Counted from the first letter of the stretch, positions 21,801 through 35,300 are shown. The stretch is 64,000 nucleotides of DNA from Owenia fusiformis (GCA_903813345.2 CAIIXF020000012.1:16424020-16488019); one strand, 5' to 3'. The notes: generated from the letters alone by a model not told the origin. A program made the numbers and translations.

Positions 21801-24800
21801 TCACATTTGACAAGTAGGGTCTGTATATTTCTATTAAAGTATGCTTTGAGTTTAACTGTTTGTAAATACAAGTTCAGATTAAATTTCGTATGTGTAATTG
21901 AATTTGACGCGGAGCTCGATGAATTATGCATGATTTAGGGGCTCGTGTCTTGTATGCTCGCCTCAAACCCTGGGTTACCACCCTTGTTCTCAAGCAAAGA
22001 TCTCGTGCTTTAAACCAGCTATGAATCCAATTTAAACTAAAATGTTTGCTTTTTCTGGAGGATGAACCTCTGTAGAATACATTGCATGCATTCTTTTACT
22101 AAGGTTTTTATATTCCATAAACTTAATATGTTCTTTTTGAAACACAACATGTTTCAAAATATACATAATATATTTCTCTAACATTGAGATCTGAGCTATT
22201 GCGCAGTATAGTAATCTATTTTTAGACTAGCTTGTTGTTCACGAATTTGAGATCAACAAGGTGAGACCTCAATGATCTCTGACTTTTGATTCACCGGTTA
22301 GACCGATCTCTGACTTTGGGATCAACTGCTAGACCTATATATATGATCTCTGATTTTAATGACCTCTGATCTTGAGGTTAGGTATAAAAGCCAATGTTTC
22401 AAGAATTGCGCAGTTTTTAAAAGAAGTTTTTAAGAGAAGTTTTATATTGAGTCTTGAAACAGTAAGAGATATTGTGGAAATTGTAATTATTAAGAGATTG
22501 AAGAAATAAAATATATTTTAATACGCCTCTGAAGGAAAGTATTTTGTGTTTGAATCTAACATCCAAAAATACGTTACACCTCTTCAGTTATTATTTTGTT
22601 TTAGGTATTCATTTGACACAACCATCAAAGATCTTCTGGGAGACGAATTTGAATTGTCCGATAAAACTTCGGAAAAGGAGGTTACAATCAGAGTGAGTAT
22701 AAAAACTATATGACTTTATTTTGATTATATCATATAATATCTGTATAAAATCAAATCAGCGTATATTGTTATTCAGCACAATGAATTTACAAAATGGTCA
22801 ATTGATAACATGAATTGTACCCAAAGAACAACTAAAATAACAAAAAGCAAGATTTAAAGAGCTCTACTATTGTGCTATTTGTTTCTCTCTGTATTGTCAG
22901 GATATCCTATCAATGAGGCATGGAATAGGTGACGGAGAAGTATTCTATGATTTAGTACAGAACTTTTTTGCCTGGACGAAAGATGACTACATCAGGTAAT
23001 GTACTAAGAGGGTTATTCAGCGTAACATCAATATAAGGGGTATGTTTGTCATGTATATTATTTTTGGAAACACCGTGCATACGTTCGAGTGTCTGGTTTA
23101 GGGGTTTCAACATAATTTTACTGATGCAATTGCTAGATGCGAGTAGAAATAATCTTGATTTACATCATTAAAGATTCAAAAAGTCAAACTGATGTCATAT
23201 TTGAAACCTACATGTAAAAGAACATTAAGAAATATGGTTTCGAAAATTGTTCATCAACTTTGAAAATTGAATTTCTTTGGAAAATGACTTTAGTTCGGGG
23301 AATTTCCCCATAAGTGGAATATCTTTTCTTGTATTGGACAGATAACATTTTCTTTTACTGGATATATTTTCATTTGCATAACTATTAGATACATAAGGGT
23401 GATATAAAAATTGAACAACAAAAACAAATATAATTTAAGTTAAAGGGAACTTTTTATTATACCCGCCATGCTATAGCTACAGTACATGTATCTGACCCGA
23501 ACGATGGTGAAACTGGTAACTACCTACTCGCATCTGCTCATCATTTTGTCTCGCCTTGGACAATGTACCTTTTCATCGTTTGAGCCCTCTGCATATTTTA
23601 GAGGTCCATCTAGCATTGAACTCTGCATAGTGCATATCTCAAATAGCAACATATTTCATGGGGTGGAAATATTAAATATTGATATAACATCTAAAAGTAA
23701 AATAGGGAGGGGAAAAGCTTTAAGGTTTATTTCAATGACGGTCACGAAATTAAAGATGAAACAATCTGTTTTTACATTTTATATTACATGTAGTCCTTGT
23801 CACGTGTGTCTTTAACAAATAGAATACTATGACAATGAATATGTCAAACTCATATTTTCAGACAAATAAAGCATTATCCGGTAACTGATGAAGTTAGGCG
23901 AGCATACCACTACTCAAGTGCTGGATTTGCGTTTCTTGAAAAAGCGTTCGAGATACTTGAGAATAAAACAACCAAACAGATTTTACATGACGAATTGTTT
24001 GAGCCATTGGGTATGGTAAATTCAAATACAATAGATGAGGCTCGATTCGATGACAATTATGCCTTAGGGTACCAACCGGGTTCAAATGGGACACTCATCA
24101 AAGTAACTGGAAACTTTGTAAGGTACTGTACATTTAGTTTCAAATGGACGAACGGTGTAAATTTGCCATCCATGATTACATTTTAAGTATTTTTTATTAC
24201 TTAGTACTATAATCATAGAGTAGATACCATCCCACGTGAATGTTATAAAATTCACTGTTGATTATTCGATTATACCAAAAAGGATGAGTTGTTTGTAGAA
24301 TGAATCGGGGGAGTTTTTTCAAGCTTTGCGCCTTTATATCGCAACCCAAAAAGGTGTGTATTAAAGATTTACTTACCTGTTATCCCAAAATCTACTTGGT
24401 ACTACTTGGTACTGTACCATTGGATTTCAAAGAGAAAATTCTAGGGTTTGAGGAATGGGTACCATTTAAAGAAATTATTGGCATACACGAAACCTACTTA
24501 AAACAGCATTTACATTATTCAAGCGAATAGAATCAATGATTCCCAGTCCTCTGAAGTTGAAAAAAATCCTGGGTGTTAATCCATCATTCTACAAACAACT
24601 CTCCCTCCTTTGATGCAAAATTCAGGGTGATTTTTACCCGGGTTCTTTACATTGATAAAAGTCCGTCCATGAATTCTAGGACATCCCCTTCATATTTGCA
24701 TTTTGCAGTCGTAGTTCTGGGATGATTGGCGGTTATGGGATGGCTAGTACTGCAGACGACCTCGCCAAGTATCTAAGATTCGTCCTGAGAGGTGGAGTTT

Positions 24801-27800
24801 TAGAGGATGGAGAAACAGTTGTGAGTGTGATAACTCTTTCCAAACGATTTATGTTAGATTTGTGAGTGAATTATTCTCTGAACTCACTTTGCGCTCTTTA
24901 ACGACAAACTGTCTGAAAGATTGATTGATCAGTCATTGATTGAATCGATTTTCGGCGGTTGATACCATAATACCCTCATTTCATTTTCATTTTTTTGGAA
25001 TCTCAGATCTACACCGACTGAAGGGTACGCTTTGTCCGTTTCAGTACCTTGAACAATATTATTTCATATTCACTAGATGCCTAAGACTTTAAGCCGTCGT
25101 TCAAAATCTTGCTTCAAAACTTTCGTGACTAAAACCATCCACTCATGGTTTTAAATTATTTTTACACATTGCAAAAACATATTTTACAGTGTGACTTAAA
25201 GAGACTCTATTGAGACTTCTCTGTGGCATTTTTTCTTTATTCCTTTTTGTTTTGAATTTTTAACACCATAACATTAACTGACTACTCAATATGCAACTTT
25301 TCACCGCGTAGAATTTTAAAATATTAAGTTTGAAAATTCCATTTTTATAATGGAGCTCAATGGGAAAAACTACATAATTTGAATTATTTTCAAACGTAGC
25401 GGCGCAATTTTGATAAAATTGACAGACATAATAAATATTGGTAAGACAAAATGTTTGATTAAAAATGAAGAAAATTCACCGTCCTGGTTACGCAAACTAT
25501 AGAAAAATCTGAAATAATCATAAAAACCTGTAAAAATAGATTGAGGGGGTGATATTCATTTTTAATGTGCCTTTCACTACTACAGGGTAACCATAATTTT
25601 GGTACTGATTTGATTTTTCAATGAAAATCATTTCTATAGCGTATAGTCAGTTTAAATAATACAATTGGTATATTTCTTTACTGAACAGTGCAATCATTTA
25701 TTTATTTATCAACAGTAATGCAAACTACATATAATACAGTTAGTAAATATTAAAATAATTCTATTAAAATTAAAGCATTGCCAGAATGTGTTGACAGCTG
25801 GCAAAAAATTGAAGAAGACACTTACACCTGCTAATTGCCACTTTGCAAAGAGTTTATTCAAGCAAGAAAACTATTTGGAAAAACGTAATTTCGGGTTGAA
25901 CATGGTACCCACCACTCTGGTTACCTTAGCAACCATCTCTCAAGAAACAATCAAAATTGAGGTCCCAAAGGACCTTATACACCCTCCATTGGGATCTCCC
26001 CATGAGAAAAAAATAATTCATCTGATTTTTCAAAATGAGTATTCTGCTTTAATTATTACATTTATATGCACACTAGTGTCTTGTTGACCTATATTCAGCA
26101 CTGTATTGATGTATAGGCCACTTATTATGGTCATAATTCAATCATGAAGTGTAGAGGCATATGATTCCAAACCAGGAAGTATTTTTGTGTCTGTCAAAAT
26201 CCATTTGCATCCTACGCATCCCTACATCTTATCCAAATATGTTACTACATAATGAAATAAAATAGTATATTCTTTGGTTTTACAAAGTTGTATGATTTTT
26301 GATAAGTGTAAAAGTTGTTTTTGGAGCATTTTTCTATAGCAATTTTGTAGGGAAAAAATGATGAAAAAATGTACAATCTTTTAATTTTAAGTATGACCTG
26401 AATCGATTGCAAACTTCATATTTGCACATTTGATGAGATAAACCATTAGTGCCAAATTGTGAAATTATTAAGTTTGCAATCGATTCAGGTCATAGTGTAT
26501 TTTTGGTATTTGTGTGATAATCAATAGAAACCAATGGCCTCTATTGGGATCTGCTGATATCCTCATGTTACGTCAATGAAGCACAGCCCAGTGTAAGGCA
26601 ATACAACCTTACTAAACTAAATGGCCCCTATCTCAGCCTATGTGTGCCTGAGCATTTTAATATTTTCCAAAGAGTTATATGACATTCTATTCTTCATGTT
26701 ACACCTAACAATTATTCATTTTGACCATAGGGGTATTTGCCAATAATCGCACCTCTTCCGTTTAACATATAATGTATAAATGTATAACACATATTTGTAC
26801 CAAGTTTCATTGTAAAAGTCCTATTTTCCTTTAAGTAATGGCATCAACTGCAAAACTTTTTGAACCACCTAAGTATATACCTTATTAGATGCAGTGAAGG
26901 AGTCATTGGGATATGAATAAATCATGCAAAACATATTTTGTACATATTTCTCATCATTTAGGGTTACCCAGTAGTTTACAAGCTGACCTTTGCAAAATAT
27001 ATTTCATCTACTATCCTCATTCGCTATCACGCTATCTAGTTTCTTTCCAAATTGGCCTAGTTTGCCTGATTTATTGGTTTTAGCGAACCGTCCATTTCGT
27101 CGAACCATCATTTTGCTAAGGTTGTTTGTGATGAATATACAATATTCAGTTACATATAACTGTACAGCAACTTTATGCAAGGGAAGGTAATTGTGTGAGA
27201 GCACATAAAGTACATGAAGTATTGACCCACTTGTCTCAGTGAATCTTATAAACAGTGCATAAAGTTTTTTCTATGCAATGATTGGCTCACAGTTACTTAT
27301 AGTGTAAGTTATTTTATTTCTATACAGTGTGGAATAGAGTGTATAAACTTTTACAGTTTCAAGCATGTTTTAGTGTTTTCTGACCAATGATATATTCAGA
27401 CTTATTCATTTCACGATTATGTAATACTGACCTACATATCTGTATAGCATATCTTTAACTCACTGCTGGTCAATACTGTTTTAGGGTTTTCTGCTGGTGA
27501 CTGCATGTTTCATATTTAGCATAAAACGGACTGTATCAACACCCTATTTTTCGTGTTTATTGCATCAAACCTTGTTCTCCTAGTGACCCCTACAATATTT
27601 GGTAAGATTATTGGTACAAATTGTGTGACAATTATTGGACAGCATCCCGATATATCTCGGGGTTGGTCAGTCACAATTATGACTATTAGAAGATACAGAT
27701 TGGTGTTACTAAGGGAGGGAACTTCAAGAATCACGGGATTATACATATTCATAATGATAATGATTATATTCCAGCACGTAAACAGAGATCTTATAGAAGA

Positions 27801-29112
27801 CGCCCTATCACCGCAGATGTTTTACCCAAATCCATATGGTGGATACACCGTTGCCGATGGTTACTCTATGAGACCAGCTGCCCCATTTACAAGCCATACG
27901 TATGCCTACGGGTTGGCATCATGGCATCGTTATTACAGAGGTGAGTATCTTCCTTTAGAGTTGCTAGATTAATAAGTAGGGCAATTGACTGTCTCCTAAA
28001 ATAAAAAATAAGTTCACGCATAAATAAAATACAATAATTTTGCATGCGGCCATTTCTCACCACAATATTATGTAAATACGACATTTCTCATCAATAGGAT
28101 TTCCATCTAGTAAGATCCCCTGATAATGAATCCAAGAACATTGATTGGGACATTTTACGTCAACCCATTTTTCAAAACATCGCACTTACTGTATCTCCTC
28201 CAAAATGGATCTTTGTATTCTATTTTTATTGCATATGGACAATTTACAGATTTAACAAGGAAATCTGTGACTTGGGGGATGCGTCGAAAATCGAGTTTGA
28301 AAATATCAAATGTTGATGACCAAAATTAGGCTAAAAAGGATAACACGACCTTTGAGAAATCAATGTGGAATATGTTATTTTCAACTTAATCACTGAACTT
28401 TTTCAAAATTCCAAAAGTGTTAAAGGTTATTTCACTTAACTTGTAGGTTATAACTCTGCTATTTCAAATATGATTTATAGAATGAATAATTCCAGGATTT
28501 CAGTTGGTGCAGCATACCGGAAGTCACTTCTCAGACACATTGATGACTTACCACCCAGATTTAAAGATTGGTATCTACGCTGGTTTAAATGGCCCATATG
28601 AGCGAGTATCATGGACCGTTGAAACCATCGTTCATGAATACATTCTCGATATACTTCTTGATTTGCCGAATTACTTGAACCAAACAACGGTGTGTGCCTT
28701 TCCTGCCCCCTGGGGAGAGCCAGTGGATATTCCAACGTTTACTGCTATCCCAGAGGACGTAGCTTCAACGCTTCCGCTGGAAAAATATACTGGTGTATTT
28801 GGCCGTGCTGCATACGGATGCATGAATATGACTTTGAATCGAACCGATGATGATACCGAAGTTCTACAGTTTTCTATGAGTGAGGCCAGAATGTTCGCAT
28901 ATCCGAAAGAAGGACAGGCTCACGAGTTTTGGTTGAAAGGAGTAGATGATATGTACCACTTGTGGTATACTGGACCTTATTCAATTAAATTTACTGAATC
29001 CAATGGTCTTATAAACGAACTCATATATCAAGGATTAGAGTTTGAGCGAATGCTTGATGACAGTGAGCGATTGTGTTCGTTTTACCTCACTGGTCTGCAA
29101 GACGCGGATTAG
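18844..29112 (+). CDS. secreted beta-lactamase-like serine hydrolase, copy 1 (7 exons)
   Basis: Exons: 18844-19157, 22605-22692, 22901-22995, 23862-24122, 24709-24820, 27775-27940, 28496-29112; all junctions GT-AG and in phase, giving 550 aa. A hydrophobic N-terminus (residues about 6-20) suggests a signal peptide. The class C beta-lactamase/penicillin-binding fold is shown by S86-T-S-K89 (SxxK nucleophile and lysine), Y183-S-S185 at the YxN position, and H352-T-G354 in place of KTG. The end (about residue 400 onward) resembles the beta-barrel domain often following such hydrolases (DUF3471-like). The animal family acts on peptides or esters; the substrate here is unknown. The exon 4 donor (GTACTG) is weak but required by frame. 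The third YxN residue is Ser rather than Asn. 97 percent identical to copy 2 (16 differences, 10 of them in exon 7). Confidence 0.88.
19291..21750 (+). repeat. 52-bp satellite array in intron 1 of hydrolase 1
   Basis: About 47 head-to-tail units of 52 bp: TATGCATAACTACATGTACA, then TTAGGTATGCATTTTCACTT, then GCTGTCCAGTCA. Short-length variants (51 bp with a missing t; insertion of AAC) are clustered in the first half, and blocks repeat as higher-order groups. Lies 130 bp inside the intron after the exon 1 donor. Plus-strand open frames are artefacts of the repeat. Confidence 0.95.
22225..22580 (+). promoter_or_regulatory. TATA/poly-A bearing block before exon 2 (LTR-like)
   Basis: Contains four GATCTCTGA(C/T)TTT-type motifs (22273-22365), a good TATA box GGTATAAAAG at 22381, AATAAA at 22505 and ends near TACGTTACA, all within 360 bp immediately upstream of exon 2. 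The order fits a solo LTR (U3-R-U5), but I see no convincing target duplication. Alternatively it could be an internal promoter. The same block is at 51500-51850. Confidence 0.35.
23136..23534 (+). mobile_element. ~400-bp MITE (ATGCGAGTAG family), plus copy
   Basis: In intron 3 of hydrolase 1. Ends GATGCGAGTAG and CTACTCGCATC; interior matches the minus-oriented copies at 14432-14820 and 40361-40750. The 109-codon open frame overlapping its right end is not a gene. Confidence 0.75.
24821..27774 (+). other. intron 5 of hydrolase 1, with ~2.3 kb absent from copy 2
   Basis: The stretch about 25150-27430 has no counterpart in intron 5 of hydrolase 2 (54076-54750), whose flanks align on both sides. 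No terminal repeats or transposase were seen, so insertion in copy 1 and deletion in copy 2 are both possible. A hairpin MITE lies at 26392-26494. The open frames inside are short and unrecognised. Confidence 0.6.
26392..26494. mobile_element. 103-bp hairpin MITE
   Basis: A perfect inverted repeat of about 25 bp, starting TATGACCTGAATCGATTGCA, borders a 50-bp loop. TA at both ends fits a Tc1/mariner-type MITE. It is within the copy-1-specific part of intron 5. Confidence 0.6.
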
Positions 29113-29599
29113 GGTTACTCGGATAATACAATTATGGTACCATTTGATAATTGCACACTGGGACATTAGAGCCAACAAAAAGTTCTAAAAAAGCAAGCCC
29201 AGTGTCATGTTTACTATTCTTACTCCTATTGAAAATGGATTCTGCCAATGCTATCCCACAGAATCTACTTGTTGAGACTCGAGCAACTTGAGTTCTTGAT
29301 TTCTATAGGTGTGTTTGATGTCAAAAGATGTATTAAAACAAATATAAGAGAGATTTTGCAACTCACTTATATGTTTATCTTTTCCGTATGACATGTAAAA
29401 CTTATGAAGCGTTTGAATAAGTCAACATTTATTGTTCAGCTCTGCTACACGTCCATAAGTGTGACACCTTCTTGATGAATTATTCTTGGGCTTCATACCG
29501 TTCCTTGAATATTTTAACAAAGTATCATGCAAAATGCTAGATTTTCAGAAATTGATAACTTAAATTACTCATCATAAAATGAAATCAAACATTGCAGAA
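29113..29599. other. 3' flank of hydrolase 1
   Basis: Conserved with 56443-56890 downstream of hydrolase 2, apart from small indels. No convincing AATAAA close to the stop. No other gene seen. Confidence 0.45.
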
Positions 29600-29830
29600 A
29601 TGAAAAGGGGTTGAGTTTTAACGGGCTGGGTTGACTTGGGGTTGAGTTTTACTGGATAAACTTGACTTGGAGTTGAGTCTTACTGGGGTTGACTTGACTG
29701 GGGGTTGACTTTTACTGGGTTGACTTGACTTGGGGTTGAGTTTTTCTGGATTGACTTGACTTGGGGTTGAGTTTTACTAGATTGACTTGACTTGGAGTTG
29801 AGTTTTTCTGGATTTACTTGACTTGGGGTT
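29600..29830 (+). repeat. ~31-bp minisatellite (TTGACTTGACTTGGGGTTGA)
   Basis: About seven imperfect units built on TTGACTTGACTTGGGGTTGA followed by GTTTTACTGGA. The counterpart after hydrolase 2 is at 56895-57115 and differs in unit number and content. Confidence 0.85.
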
Positions 29831-30131
29831 GGGATGACGAGTCACCGAATACCATATCACTGAATTCGAAGATGTACTGTATTTTTCATATTTTTCAATT
29901 ATCAATTTAAGAGAAAAAATGTTGTATCAAGTTCACCAATACCCAGTCATATGATGAAACGTTTTAGAAGAAAAAAGATCATTTAAAATGTAAGGTGTCT
30001 ATGCCTTCTAAATATCTTCGATTTCGTACTTCATCACTGGACTGGCTTTCGACTAAATTCTTGGAGAGTAATTTATTTTGACATTGCAAATTCTTGATAT
30101 TTCTTTGAAGAAAAATAAGCACAAAGAGCAC

Positions 30132-31860
30132 AGAGAAATGATTCAGTCAATAATATACACAGTCCAGGGCTTAATCTGTTAATTCCTCAAATAAAATGGC
30201 AGTAAGAATCTCTAATTAGCTTGAACTTAGCTACAAAGCTATAAGTGATATTTATCGCAACGCATTTAGCAAACGCAAAACAATAGAAACGTAAAGTAGC
30301 GAACACAAGTTAATGCCTGGGTCACATATGCTCCGATCCATCGGCCGGCGCCCGCCCGATTGAGTGTTTTGTTCAATACTGTATTCAATTTTGAACGAAA
30401 TACTCAATTGGCCGGACTTTGCCTTGATTTGGAACTGGACATCGGCCTTAACTGGACTTGGACCTGGACTGGCCTTGGACATTGACTGAATTTGGGCCTT
30501 GACTTGGACATTGACTTTGACCTGGACTGGACTTGGACTACACTTGAACCTGGACTGACCTCGGACCTGGACTTGTACTTGGACATGGATTTGGACTTTG
30601 ACCTTATTCTGGACTTTGACTGGACCGGACCTTACCTGGACTTGGACCTGGATCCATACTTGGACCTTGACCTTGAGTTGGACCTGGACCTGTAACTGGA
30701 CTGGTATTTTTTCAATATTTTCTTCTCTTTTCTTCGAGATTTTTTGCAAAAGAAAAAATTTGTTCCAGGCCCAATTGGCAAAAAAAAGTTTTGCTTAGAG
30801 GCTTTTTGGGCAAATAATGTTTTTTTTAAAAAATGCCTTGAAGCAAAACGAAAACGTTTTTTGGATAAAAGCCTCGAAGAAAAACGTTTTTTGCCAAAAA
30901 GCCTCGAACCAAAAGTTTTTTTTGAAAAAAGCTTGTTTTGTCAAAAAACCTCGAACCAAAACGTTTTTTGAAAAAAACCTCTTAAGATAAATGTAGAACA
31001 ACCATTTTAAATTGTCTTCAGTACTTTTTGTAAAGCTGCTTGACCTGATAAAAGAAATGTATGCAAAAAAGTTATTGTTATGTTATTCAATTCTTTTGGG
31101 AAAGGGTTAAACTTGAACATAAAGTTTAATGAATTTGCATATTGATTCAGTGATACTCCTTTTTTAGGGCAAAGCTGTAGCATGGCTAAAGTAGGGGGCC
31201 TTGGAATGAGATCTTAGACTGAAAAAATGGTTCCAATGTTCGGTCACATTGCAAGCCCTAGAGCAGAGTGAACCTCTTGACTTTCATCACGATATTGTAT
31301 TTGCTTTTCTTATACCCTTCTGCCCTTGAGGGATTGACTGGGAATTTGCATTGTTATATATTAGGAAAAAATTAAATAAATATATCTGAAAATAAAAAGT
31401 AAAAATACATTCAGGACATCTTTCAGTAACCTAACATCAGTAATATTTATATGAGACTCCAAACTCTACTCGCGAAGTAAAATGCATTCACACGATGTAC
31501 TTATTCAACATGCAAAGCATTAAGTATATAACAGTAGCATAAGACAGGTCGTAGAGAGAAACCGATTTCGAGTTAAAACATACATTTCTTATTGACAAGA
31601 ATAGATTGATTTGAAATTAAAACAAATAGAAAATTGTATAAAGGTCGTTTTAATAAGTTGAATGTTGTTTCGAAAATGGTTTAAGTGTGCATGTTAGAAA
31701 GAAAAAAACACTTAACGTTTGACTTTTATAACTATTCATTTGGAGACACACGTATTGAATTTCTGCATTAACATTTACGTTAAGTGACAACGTAAAAAAG
31801 GGTGAAATCCTAAAGAGGACAACACACATCGTAATCCTAACAGGCACCAAATTCAATAAA
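30132..31860 (+). repeat. 5' module, copy U2 (upstream of orphan exon 1)
   Basis: Second copy of the 1.7-kb module: palindrome from about 30317, GGACYT tract 30413-30707, 30-bp minisatellite 30770-30990, then the promoter-proximal part reaching the orphan exon ATG at 31861. Shares diagnostic variants with U4 (for example the extra TGTTAATTCC near 30178). No gene encoded; the 165-codon minus frame at 30252-30749 is a shadow of the hexanucleotide tract. Confidence 0.8.
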
Positions 31861-32174
31861 ATGCGAAACATGTGCAAATGGTTCATAGTTACCATATTGT
31901 TGTTTTACGTTAATGGATTCCTTTCCAAAGAATGGAATTCAGAAGATACAGCAAACCTGGAGGAACGAATTGCAACCGTAATGGAGTGCAGACGTGTTCC
32001 GGGAATGTTTCTGTCTGTGGTGAAGGATGATACTGTTGTCTTAAGCAAGGGCTATGGTTACAAGGATATTGAGAAGAATGAGCCATTTACAGCTCAGACG
32101 CCAATGTCGATACAAAGCACGTCAAAATTTATGTTTACAATCCTCACTGCCCGAATGCTGACGAAATATCCACA
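31861..32174 (+). pseudogene. orphan exon 1 of the beta-lactamase-like hydrolase
   Basis: Encodes the same first 104 complete residues as hydrolase copy 1, including signal peptide and S86-x-x-K89; only silent changes are seen (three noted near 32040-32075). The GTAAGT donor at 32175 is intact and the 1.7-kb 5' module is present. Exons 2-7 do not follow: the intron runs through the 52-bp satellite, an L1-like LINE and into the next unit's 43-bp satellite. It is either a truncated duplicate or an alternative first exon that could splice to exon 2 of hydrolase 2 at 51874. Perfect protein conservation implies recent duplication or constraint. Confidence 0.8.
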
Positions 32175-32384
32175 GTAAGTAGGGATGCATATTTCAAGCG
32201 GATGAATTTGGTCGAAAGAATTCAAAGATGGCGATATAGGCTGCGTTAACTTTTAGAGAGAAATATATGTCGCGTGGGTATCAGCTAGAGAGTTAGATTT
32301 GTCCAACTCTCTTAAAATATCATGTTTATTTGGAGAATTGGGAATGTATGGTTTGAATATTTATGTTAAAGAAACGGCTCTTTG

Positions 32385-35300
32385 TATGCATAACTACATG
32401 TCCATTAGGTAAGCATTTTCACTTGCTGTCCAGTCATATGCATAACTACATGTACATTAGGTATGCATTTTCACTTGCTGCTCAGTCATATGCATAACTA
32501 CATGTATATTAGGTATGCATTTTCACTTGTTGTCCAGTCATATGCATAACTACATGTACATTAGGTATGCATTTTCACTTGCTGCTCAGTCATATGCATA
32601 ACTACATGTACATTAGGTATGCATTTTCACTTGCTGCTCAGTCATATGCATAACTACATGTACATTAGGTATGCATTTTCACTTGCTGTCCAGTCATATG
32701 CATAACTACATGTACATTAGGTATGCATTTTCACTTGCTGCTCAGTCATATGCATAACTACATGTATATTAGGTATGCATTTTCACTTGCTGTCCAGTCA
32801 TATGCATAACTACATGTACATTAGGTATGCATTTTCACTTGCTGCTCAGTCATATGCATAACTACATGTACATTAGGTATGCATTTTCACTCGCTGTCCA
32901 GTCATATGCATAACTACATGTACATTACTAGGTATGCATTTTCACTTGCTGCTCAGTCATATGCATAACTACATGTACATTAGGTATGCATTTTCACTTG
33001 CTGCTCAGTCATATGCATAACTACATGTATATTAGGTATGCATTTTCACTTGCTGTCCAGTCATATGCATAACTACATGTACATTAGGTATGCATTTTCA
33101 CTCGCTGTCCAGTCATATGCATAACTACATGTACATTAGGTATGCATTTTCACTCGCTGTCCAGTCATATGCATAACTACATATTCATTAGGTATGCATT
33201 TTCACTCGCTGTCCAGTCATATGCATAACTACATGTACATTAGGTATGCATTTTCACTTGCTGTCCAGTCATATGCATAACTACATGTACATTAGGTATG
33301 CATTTTCACTTGCTGCTCAGTCATATGCATAACTACATGTACATTAGGTATGCATTTTCACTCGCTGTCCAGTCATATGCATAACTACATGTACATTAGG
33401 TATGCATTTTCACTCGCTGTCCAGTCATATGCATAACTACATGTACATTAGGTATGCATTTTCACTCGCTGTCCAGTCATATGCATAACTACAAGTTCAT
33501 TAGGTATGCATTTTCACTTGCTGTCCAGTCATATGCATAACTACATGTACATTAGGTATGCATTTTCACTTGCTGCTCAGTCATATGCATAACTACATGT
33601 ACATTAGGTATGCATTTTCACTCGCTGTCCAGTCATATGCATAACTACATGTACATTACTAGGTATGCATTTTCACTTGCTGTCCAGTCATATGCATAAC
33701 TACAAGTTCATTAGGTATGCATTTTCACTCGCTGTCCAGTCATATGCATAACTACATGTACATTAGGTATGCATTTTCACTCGCTGTCCAGTCATATGCA
33801 TAACTACATGTACATTAGGTATGCATTTTCACTCGCTGTCCAGTCATATGCATAACTACAAGTTCATTAGGTATGCATTTTCACTTGCTGTCCAGTCATA
33901 TGCATAACTACATGTACATTAGGTATGCATTTTCACTTGCTGCTCAGTCATATGCATAACTACATGTACATTAGGTATGCATTTTCACTTGCTGCTCAGT
34001 CATATGCATAGTACCCCGGACAGGTTGTATGATGCAGTCGTTTTTTTACTCTATATTTGCAACAGAACAACCATTCTTATTAAAATTTTCATATTTTATT
34101 CTGGAGACAATTTCCAACATGGAAAAAAATATTTTAACGAAATTCCCAATTTTATGATTTTGACGGGCTTTTTCCCAAAACACTACACTGTCAATAAAAT
34201 ACAGGTTTTTGCTTGAACAATTGAACTTTTAACGTCATTTAAAATATTGTCTGGCTATTGAATTTTCGGCCGCCTAAAGTCTTTCCAGATATATCTGTTG
34301 CCATATTAATTATGGCTGATTAATGATATTCACTTGAGTAATATTCAATATTATTACAGTGCATTAGGCCAATAAAATGATAAAAACTTGTTGCTCTGGG
34401 TCTAGTTTTGTGAAGTGTTCCCTAGATTGAGCCCAGATAGAGGATGTCAATCTTCTTGTCCACGGACATGAGTTCAACCCGATCTAACTGTTCAATACTG
34501 TCCAAAATGAAGTAAACATTACGAATCTCGAATTTCAAGTATTCTTGGCATTAGATCCTTCAGAGATGTTAATATAGCTGTGTCAAATGTTATCATGAAA
34601 TTATCAGGGAGACCTGACATTTTAAAAGCATGGTACAATTTACGTGCCACAGGCTTGCATGCTGAGTGACGGTGGCGGAAAAACCCAGTGGAGAAAAAGG
34701 TGCGTTTTCAGAGGAAACGTGACCCAGAGTGACAAGTTTTTATTGGTCTAATGCACTGTAATAATGTTAGCCCTATTGAATATGACAAAAATGAATAACA
34801 ATAATCAGCCATAATTAATATGGCATCAAATACATTCGGAAAGACTTTAGGCGGCCAAAAATTCAATAACTAGACAATATTTGAAATGACGTTAAAAGTT
34901 TAATTGTTCAAGCAAAACCTGTATTTTATTGACAGTGCAGTGTTTTTGAAAAAAGCCCCAAAAAATCATAAAATTGGGAATTTCGTTAAAATATTTTTTT
35001 TCCATGTTGGAAATTGTCTCCGGAATAAAATATGAAAATTTTAATAAGAATGGTTGTTCTATTGCAAATATAGAATAAAAAAACGACTGCATCATACAAC
35101 CTGTCCGGGGTACTAACTACATGTACATTAGGTATGCATTTTCACTTGCTGCTCAGTCATATGCATAACTACATGTATATTAGGTATGCATTTTCACTTG
35201 CTGTCCAGTCATATGCATAACTACATGTACATTAGGTATGCATTTTCACTTGCTGCTCAGTCATATGCATAACTACATGTATATTAGGTATGCATTTTCA

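Noticed and set aside
18844-29112. Hydrolase as a recent bacterial transfer
   Set aside because: Six phase-consistent introns, an animal-style signal peptide and the known presence of LACTB-like families in animals argue against recent transfer.
30252-30749. 165-codon minus-strand frame (also 57531-58028) as a conserved gene
   Set aside because: It is the reverse reading of the GGACYT tract plus palindrome. Duplicate conservation follows from the segmental duplication, and the frame is not intact in U1 or U3.
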